From positions 45,070 through 109,069 of the forward strand of contig LLEY01000192.1 of the NCBI GenBank assembly GCA_001414485.1: DNA of 64,000 bases, read 5' to 3'. This document shows positions 57,253 through 64,000 of the stretch, in pieces. A program made the position numbers and the translations under genes. Position 1 is the first letter of the stretch; each line of letters starts with the position of its first letter. Origin of the DNA: Calycina herbarum. Taxonomy: Eukaryota; Ascomycota; Leotiomycetes; Helotiales; Pezizellaceae. The notes under the pieces were generated by a model, which saw only the letters and a list, made by a program, of their open reading frames with translations, ran no database searches and was not told the origin of the DNA.

Positions 57253-58496
57253 CCGCCAAGCCCGCCTTCTTAAGGTAGTCGACCCGAGCTCTAGCGGTAA
57301 TAAAGACTCTTACAAAGCCGAATTCCTTGAATTCCTTGCCTCTATTCCGCCTATAGACCTAGTTATATTTACTAACAGCTCTTGCTTAGACGATAAAAAC
57401 ATAGGAGAAGGCGTATACCTTATAAGAGAAGGGGTTGTTTTAAATACAAAGCTCTTCCCTTTTAGCAAAACCTTAGAAATATATAATACAGAAGCGAGAG
57501 CCGTCTTATATAGTCTTAAGCTTGCCCTCGCATCCCCTTTTTAGTCCTCGGCTACAAAGTACTAGATTTACCTTAATAACCTTAAAGCTATACTATAGCT
57601 AACCCACCAATCCTATAGCACCTCGTAAGAAACCTTTAATAAGCTATTCGACTTTACTTAGCTATACCTAGGGAAGATCTAGACACGGTAGTGCCCTAGT
57701 TATATAGGAATTTAAAGAAATAAAATTACTAACAAAGCTACGGGGAAAGCGGCTCGAACACCCCCCCCCTAGCCCTTCTTTACTCTATACTGCCACACTT
57801 AAGAGAGAAGTTAAAGAGACAGGGGTTAAGCTCGCGAATAAGCTTTAGTAGATAACACTCCCGGATATCTATAAGAGGCTAGGTCTTACTTCCTAGCTCT
57901 CGAAACCTAGAACTCTCCAGCTACTAAGGGAGGTCCTAGCTCGGCTTATTACAGCTTGTACTAGTCATAGAGACTTTATAGTATACCACCTTCAATTCCA
58001 CTACCTTAATATATTACTAGAATCTAGGAATTATAAATATAAAAAGGCTAAAGCATAATTCCACCTACTCTTCTATAGGCTTACAAAGAACAAAGAGCTA
58101 AGGCTATTAGCTAAGGTAGAGGGAAATCCTCAACTCCTGTTCGGACCTGGTTATGAGGAGCTTTTTAATAAGGTCTATTCTAAGACCAAGTTCTTTATAA
58201 AGATCTGTCACTCGAGATAGTTAAAACTCTCTTTTCCTTTCTTTTTCTATATTTTTATATATATCTCCTTTGTCTTTCCCTGATTCTATAAACTAATTAA
58301 GGATAAGGGCTGTTCTAAAAGTGGAGCTTCTCTTTAAACTATCTCTTGTAAATTAGCTCACTCGTTTACACCCCCGGTAGCCTAGGGCACCCCCCTAGCG
58401 TCATTTGCCCTCTTTTGGGACTTTTTAGGACCTAGACCACGCGATCTAGACTCCGCCTGACGTTAAATAGAAATAAATAAATAAATAAATAAAATA

Positions 58497-58509
58497 AATG
58501 ATTGTTTTG
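58497..58509. repeat. Target-site duplication of the LINE, right copy
   Basis: AATGATTGTTTTG directly after the AAAT-rich tail; matches 47689-47701. Confidence 0.85.
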
Positions 58510-59387
58510 TTTTGTGGGCCCCAGGTGGGGTGGGTGTACTTTGTCCAAGGTCTCAGCTTCCAATTCACTTTCTTGCGGCTCTCTACTACCTAACATACCC
58601 AAGCATCTACTCGTCCAATAAGATTATTTTGCGATTGCCTACTCCTGTTTTTAAAGCTTTTACAGCATAAAGTTGGTTCCTGGCTAATCACATACCCCTA
58701 AACCTTTTTACGTTGTTTACATCATTTTATGTAGACCTGCGAAAGACTTTCTGCTAGAAGCTCTAGAACAATTGAATTCATTGTGCCAGAGAGCTTCGGG
58801 TTGATTATCCCGAACCGTTCGCATAATCGACTCAATTGTTCAAGTCATGTAGTAGTACAATAGCGCTTTGCTGGAGATGTACGCTAACAATGGCAGTGCC
58901 CGCCACCCTGGGCGTGATAATGAAGAAACGAATCACGGCTGATAGGCTACTTCATAGTTTTCGTTGTTCCAACTTCCTAGGCATAATTTAAGCTGAAATA
59001 TCCCACTTCATCGAGAGCTCTCCCTCGCTTAGTTGCTAGTGGAATTACACAACACCATGAGAACATTTCACATCACTTGTAACATCGTTTTTTGGAACTT
59101 TTTATTTCCATTTCTCCGATAATACTCTGTTGGTTTGCGTCTCCCCGTAAATCATGAGCCGAATAATATCTCTGGCTTTCCTCAAGCTCAACCTCAGCCG
59201 AAATGATCCCTGGCTTGGTTGAAAGTATGCTAAGTCTAACAAATGATAATTCCCCGCCGCGAAAATGCTGTAAAGTGTTGTTGCTCCTCAAATTTCTGCT
59301 CCCACTCCCAAATAAAACGACTATTTTTATCTTCCTCATTCCTTTGCTTTCTTCGCTCGTTCACTCAATGCCCTTCGCTCAATGCCT
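58510..59387. other. Intergenic, no gene seen
   Basis: Normal-composition flank between the transposon nest and the 3' end of the BTB gene. Short frames only. Confidence 0.5.
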
Positions 59388-62300
59388 TCACTCAACTGGG
59401 CCGACTGCATCGGAATCTCTCATCTCTTCATCACAAACCCATGGCAGCTCGCTGTCCTCGATGTTGGTGCAAGTGAAGTATTCCACTCGGTCTCGGTCAA
59501 GCTGGCTCTCATGCCTCATCAAAGGTTCAACGATCCTCTGCGCCTTCTTTTTCAATTCCGAAAGTGCTGTCTTGAAGTCGCGTTCCTGGACCTCATCGAA
59601 TTCGTTTATATATCCTTCCGTAAACTTTACCCACTCCTGTTCCACCGGAAGATATGCATGCCCTCCTTGGCCCATCAATCTGTATCTCAGGGCGATTGAA
59701 TTATTGTCACTCAATCTGCGCGTGTAACAAGCGCTGAGGATCTGCTCGGTATGCCATGCATGCCAGGTACGAACTGCATCGCGTTTTGTGTTCTTTGGTA
59801 ATCCAGGAGCAAGTACACTGACACCGTTTATTTTAACGGTCAACTCATGGAGGGGAATATCGACTCTCGCTGCAAGCATTTGCAATTTCTCTACCTTCTG
59901 GCGGATCAGAGAGAGGACGTATGGTGTCAAGCAGGTCTCAGGGATATCCGTCCAAGGGAAGCTCGGATGCATCCCCACCATGTGAATGAGGGCCTCCTTG
60001 AATACGACACCACATCGAATGAACAACGAGTGGTAGAGCCACCGCGGCGGATCTTTTTTAATAGCCATGAAAAGCTTTTGGCCATAATTTCGAAGTTTTT
60101 CGCCTAAGATTCGATTGACCTTCGCCAGCTTTTCCTGTGATTTGAGTCCGTAAAAAGTCAAGAAATGTGTCAGAAGCTCGGCTTGGTTTGTTGCATCATC
60201 GAAGCTGTCAGCGGAGATAATGATATCCTGGTCGTAGTAAACTCTGAACAAATTGGTGAATCCACCAATAATCAATTCGGATGGCTGTTGTGGAGCCTCG
60301 ACGGATTTAGGGTGGTGGGCTTGCTGTGGTACTGGCGGAACTTCCTTAGGCTCATTCTCAGGTTTTATAGTTTCATCGTTCTGCGATGGCTTATTGACTT
60401 GGAGTTTGAGAACCTTGGGGGGAGGACCCGGGGGAAGAGAGGCAAGGACATTTAGATCGTCCACGTCCTCTTCTTTGATAATCGTCTCCGATTTCGGGGC
60501 TTTCTTCGTAGTTTGCTTCGGCAGCGCTGACTTCTTGGGGGCTGCTTTGATGGCATTCGCTTTTGGGTTTACCTTCCCCTGGGACTCTGCCTCTTCAAGA
60601 TCAATTTCCTCTTTTCGCTTAGCCATTTCGTTCTTCTTGGGGGCTGGCACCTTTTTGGTGTTGGACTTGCTAGTTGTCTTCTGGGGCTGGCTATCTTCAA
60701 TCTTAAATGTTTCAGGCACGTTCGCACAATCTTTTGTCTTCTTGGGTTGGGATTTCGGGGCGGTTTCCTCCTTCGAGACCGGTTCCTTGCTCCTTAGCTT
60801 CTTGACTTCTGGTTGCTCGACTTGTGGCTTTGCTGCAGCTGGAGTTGATGATAGCAGTTGATCTTGTGCTTGCTGCTCATTTTCGGCCATGTTGGCTTCC
60901 TTTTCGGGGATTGGTACCGGATCATCCTCTTTTGGGCCTTTGCCATAGGATTCTAATGCAACCACCTTTTCTTGCACTATCACGCCTTCCATCTTGACCA
61001 CATCCGCTCCCGAGTCTCCCAGTTTCTTTGACAAATCTTCTGCTGCATCTCCGAATTTCCCCTCTTGGGGTAAAGCTCCTGTGGCAGTACCGCCAAAGGT
61101 AGGTCGCTTCATCTCATTTGTGGTGATATCGGCTTGTAGTTTCGCCATATTGTCCTCATCCATGCTGGTAAAGGTTGAGCTGTCGTCATGCTTTTGCTCC
61201 TTATTCGTAAGGGAATTTTCCAAGCTCGATGAACTCGTTCTGCCACCATTTTGGCCCCCAGATTGGTTGGTGACATTCGTATTTCCCGCCACTGACTTCA
61301 CATCCGGAACCTGGCTCGCGGCAAGAGGTTGTTCAGTGAGTTCTTGAGAATCGGTAGCTTCACCCTTGACTTCCTTCTTATCTGCGCCAAAGTGAGATTG
61401 TCCGCTCTGTGGTACGATGTGTTTCTGAGACATAGGTGTCGTAGCAACAGGTAGAACTGGTTGCTGAGTGGCTTCAGTCTCTTGCTGTCCTATGTTCGTA
61501 GGTTCTTCCGGTGGGATAAGATTGTCAACCTTCAAGTCCATAAGATTGCTCTGAGACTTAGAGAAGCCTTGCTTCAATACTGCCACGACCGTCTCGACCG
61601 AATTGTCAGATGGCTTTACGCTCTGCAATTCTTTCGTGATATTTTCCTGGATATTGCTAGCTGACTGAAGCTTCAAACTCTCCAAATCGTTTGGTGGCTG
61701 ATCATTGTACTGTTGAGGATCAACACTTGGTGGGTCAATGTCCATGCTCCCGTCTCCTCCATAAGGAGTTTGCATCTTTCTGGCTGTTTTAGCTGCAGTG
61801 GTTTGGAGAGAATTCGCTCCTACAATTTGAACCGAGCCTTCTCGTGCGTGTCGTTTGTCCGGTCCGTAGTGTAATTTATGAATAGGAAGGGCGGCAGGCT
61901 CTAGGAGCCGATATCTGGTAAATGTCTAAGATATGAGCATATAAACTATCTTGCTGCAATTTCTCATACCAAAAGGCCTAAGGGGAAACCGAGATTCTAC
62001 TTACCGCCTTGAGGAGAATCCAAATATCGCGCTCTGGGTCATCCAATCTGGCATGATAGCGGTGGGCGACTCCATGTTTCTCCATACCTCTCGCTGCAAG
62101 TTCTCGGTCGAGTTCATATACTTTCTCTTGCAAGGTTTTGGCAAACCAGGTTGAATTGTTGCTCAATACATCCGAATGAAGTCTGAAGACGGACGAGGAT
62201 ACCCCTTTTCCCAGTTGGATATACACATCGCCATTCAGCTGAGCAGGGAAGTCATTGTTTGCGGGGAATATAGCGCTAAACGCAGCGACACGACCAGCTC

Positions 62301-62751
62301 TCGGTTTTTCTGGATCTTGAACGTTTTTTGTGATATTGTTTTGGAGCGAATGCTCTTTTCCTTCATCATCGCTGAGCAGAGAGACCTCATTCTGGGAGTT
62401 CTTTGGCTTTGTATCGGCTGTTGATTTCCTCAAGTTAGTAATTGTTTTGTAATAATTTCCCCAAACGTTTCCAAAATGTTCCCCAAAACACCTTGATCAT
62501 GTGGACTCACCTTTCTCTCCCTGAATTTCTTTCTTAGCAGCAGGACCTCTGACACCTCTGGCTGGACCAGCTTCTCTGGAGGCTGTTTTCTTGATATCCT
62601 TCTCGGCAATCTTTGCAGCTCGTCTTTGAGGGGTAGGCTGTACGCTAGCATCGAGGCTTGGGGCCTGCCTAGATTTCTTTGCTTGCGGCTTCGGATCCCC
62701 CTGATATTCTTCGTCACTCTGCGATGCGGCAGGCTTCCTCTTCGGAGGCAT
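59388..62751 (-). CDS. Long BTB/POZ-type fungal protein
   Basis: Exons 62751-62511, 62417-62005 and 61925-59388 give 1063 aa. Introns are 93 bp (GTGAGT, TACTAAC, CAG) and 79 bp (GTAAGT, TTAG). The N-terminal 80 residues are basic and nuclear-like (MPPKRKPAASQ, PQAKKSRQAP, RRAAKIAEKDIKKT). A BTB-type half follows at about residues 120-165 (GDVYIQLGKGVSSSVFRLHSDVLSNNS). A long Gln/Pro/Glu/Lys-rich disordered stretch (about 270-720) with many KK and AP repeats comes next. A second conserved block (about 750-1050) begins NLFRVYYDQDIIISADSF and resembles the continuation of the BTB/Kelch-like fold seen in fungal BTB proteins of unknown role. The protein is probably nuclear and may act in chromatin or transcription; that is inference. 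The first ATG at 62751 starts the basic segment. Confidence 0.75.
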
Positions 62752-63880
62752 CTTTGGATTGTGTCTAAGAAAAGATTGAGCAATCTGACAGAGGTGTTGA
62801 AGTTGAAGGAGTGACTCACTTTATGGGGAGGTTAGTCGTGATGCGTTGACCTGTTCGGTTCAGGTTGGAGGATGTTGAGATTGGAAGCAAGGATAAGAGA
62901 ATGCAAACTGGGTTGGTTGTCTAAAATAGTGATGTCGTAAGAGGAGGAGTTCGAGAATCTTGGTTTAAATGGCTTGTGGGTTGGTGATTTGAAGCTTGAA
63001 GATGCGCTGCGAGACGGATTGAGAAACAACGCACCGGATCGAGAAAGACCGAGCCGTGTCTCGAGTCGAGAAGTGGTGATAATAGTGCTTCTCTGTGAGT
63101 GTCGTGGTGAATGGAGAGCCGGGTGTTGGAGATCGAGTTGGAGATCTGTGCAACTTCTCAGGAGTCTCGAGACCGCAATCGGTGCAAGAGTATCAGAAGG
63201 TTACAATATGCCCGAAATGCGTCGGGGAAGGTTTGAAGTGCGGTGCAAGTAGGATAGAATGATCGAGAAGAAGGGTGTAGTGGAAGGGTGGTGGTTGATG
63301 TTAGGTGGAGGGTGGAAGATGGAGTTGAAAGAAAGGTGATATTGAAGGCGGGGAGGCTGGGAGCTTGGGAGGGGGATAAGTTGATTTTTGATACCCCGCA
63401 GTTGAGCGTTGAAGGTGAGGACTTGAATAAATCTTCTTGAAATAAGTGAATGAGGGCAATGGCGGAAGCGAGGTCTTGGCGGGAGACAACTACCAACCAC
63501 GCGCCTCGTTACCCAGTGCCTCTCACCTCAATTATATAAAGCTAGCAACTCCGAGGTCTAGCCTCCTAGTATAGTTCAGGTCACCTCGGTAGAGTTTCCC
63601 AAAAGCCTTTAAAAGATTGGTTTGAATTTTGAGTAAATTGTTTCATTGGAGTAAGGCTAAGACGAGGTTGGGATTCAGTGCTACCTTTAATGACTATGTT
63701 AACGCTGTCAATATTATGGCCTTTTATCAGTGAATCGCAAAGCCATGAGCAAGAAGACGGTATTAAAGCGAAAAAGCAGTAGACCTGCCTCCCGACAAAT
63801 TTCCTTATTCTTACAAATTAATCGTAAGAGTTGGGGCCATTACTCGTGGGACACCTAAGCGAACCCCACCAAATTGACAC
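62752..63880. other. Upstream region of the BTB gene, no other gene supported
   Basis: Contains pyrimidine-skewed promoter sequence (62830-63500). Overlapping Ser/Pro-rich frames at 63158-63500 are a by-product of that skew. No RNA gene recognised. Confidence 0.45.
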
Positions 63881-64000
63881 TTATTACTTAAAAATCTATT
63901 ATAATTTAAACTTCAAGTCTTTTGCCTTAAAACTTATATATATTATTAATGAATAGTTGCTAATCCTTTAACTTTGATAACATCTTCTAACTTATAAGTT
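63881..64000. repeat. Start of an AT-rich block at the right edge
   Basis: Composition switches abruptly to AT-rich with TATATATTATTAATG-like words, as in the other RIP blocks. It is cut by the window end, so the element cannot be identified. Confidence 0.4.

Larger units (their letters stand above)
47702..58496 (+). mobile_element. Tad1-like LINE, 5'-truncated, split by a gypsy element
   Basis: The LINE occupies 47702-49990 and 57253-58496, about 3.5 kb in total. Reverse transcriptase blocks are readable at 49089 (QCGLPQGSPISPILFIL) and 49191 (RFGYADDIGLLAF, catalytic YADD). After the gypsy insertion an RNase H block is readable at 57355 (VIFTNSSCLDDKNIGEGVYL), where Asp-Gly of TDGS has become Asn-Ser, as RIP would cause. 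It ends in an AAAT-rich tail (58464-58496). A 13-bp target-site duplication (AATGATTGTTTTG) flanks the whole nest. RT plus RNase H with this order is typical of fungal Tad1 elements, which are normally about 7 kb, so the 5' half (gag-like ORF, most of the endonuclease) is missing. Many stops make it inactive. Confidence 0.85.

Noticed and set aside
60253..60861. 202-codon plus-strand frame within the BTB gene
   Set aside because: Antisense shadow of the Lys/Pro-rich segment; its Ser/Phe-rich content is what reverse reading of that composition gives.
63158..63500. Overlapping Ser/Pro-rich frames as a small secreted protein
   Set aside because: Three overlapping frames of similar length arise from strand skew in the BTB promoter; none has a convincing signal peptide.

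Overview
This window comes from a filamentous ascomycete. Introns are short (about 48-110 bp) with GTAAGT/GTGAGT-type donors and CTAAC/CTGAC-type branch sites. The gene families are typical of Pezizomycotina: CFEM, PTH11-like, 2EXR and BTB proteins, MFS and ABCC transporters, and a fungal lipoxygenase. Transposon relics are AT-rich and full of C-to-T/G-to-A changes, the mark of repeat-induced point mutation (RIP). A Leotiomycetes-like species is a reasonable guess, but the sequence alone cannot prove it.

Region 1-17 kb is gene-dense but eroded. It holds a CFEM membrane protein with a large acidic insert inside the CFEM domain, an ankyrin-type gene with a frameshift, a small secreted protein with a 3' frameshift, a second secreted-protein gene with an in-frame TAA, an intact amidoligase-family gene, an intact metallophosphoesterase, a nucleotidyltransferase-like gene with an in-frame TAA, an intact 2EXR protein, and a remnant of another nucleotidyltransferase-like gene. 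AT-rich repeat scraps lie at about 7.6-8.0 and 12.2-12.5 kb.

Region 17-47 kb carries a four-TM unknown protein, an RIP-degraded block (19.2-20.0 kb), a full ABCC transporter (1499 aa), an intron-containing tRNA-Cys, an MFS drug-type transporter, a large unknown membrane protein, an inverted-repeat element with about 15 copies of a heptamer, a lipoxygenase with a cysteine-rich insert, a degenerate PTH11-like gene, a small unknown gene, a phosphoribosyltransferase and a cyclin H/Ccl1 orthologue (TFIIH/CDK-activating kinase).

Region 47.7-58.5 kb is a nested transposon: a 5'-truncated Tad1-like LINE (plus strand, 13-bp target duplication, AAAT-rich tail) split by a complete but RIP-inactivated Ty3/gypsy element (minus strand, two 434-bp LTRs, TTTAA duplication). 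Region 59.4-62.8 kb is a long BTB-type gene, and the window ends at the edge of more AT-rich DNA.

The genes do not form an obvious pathway or biosynthetic cluster. The most unusual observations are the interrupted CFEM domain, the Cys-rich lipoxygenase insert, the heptamer inverted-repeat element, an antisense reading frame inside the gypsy element, a short dispersed motif present four times, and three nonsense codons that all fit CpA-to-TpA mutation. No clearly new multi-gene system was found. Exon models were built by hand from splice signals and reading frame; none has transcript support here.
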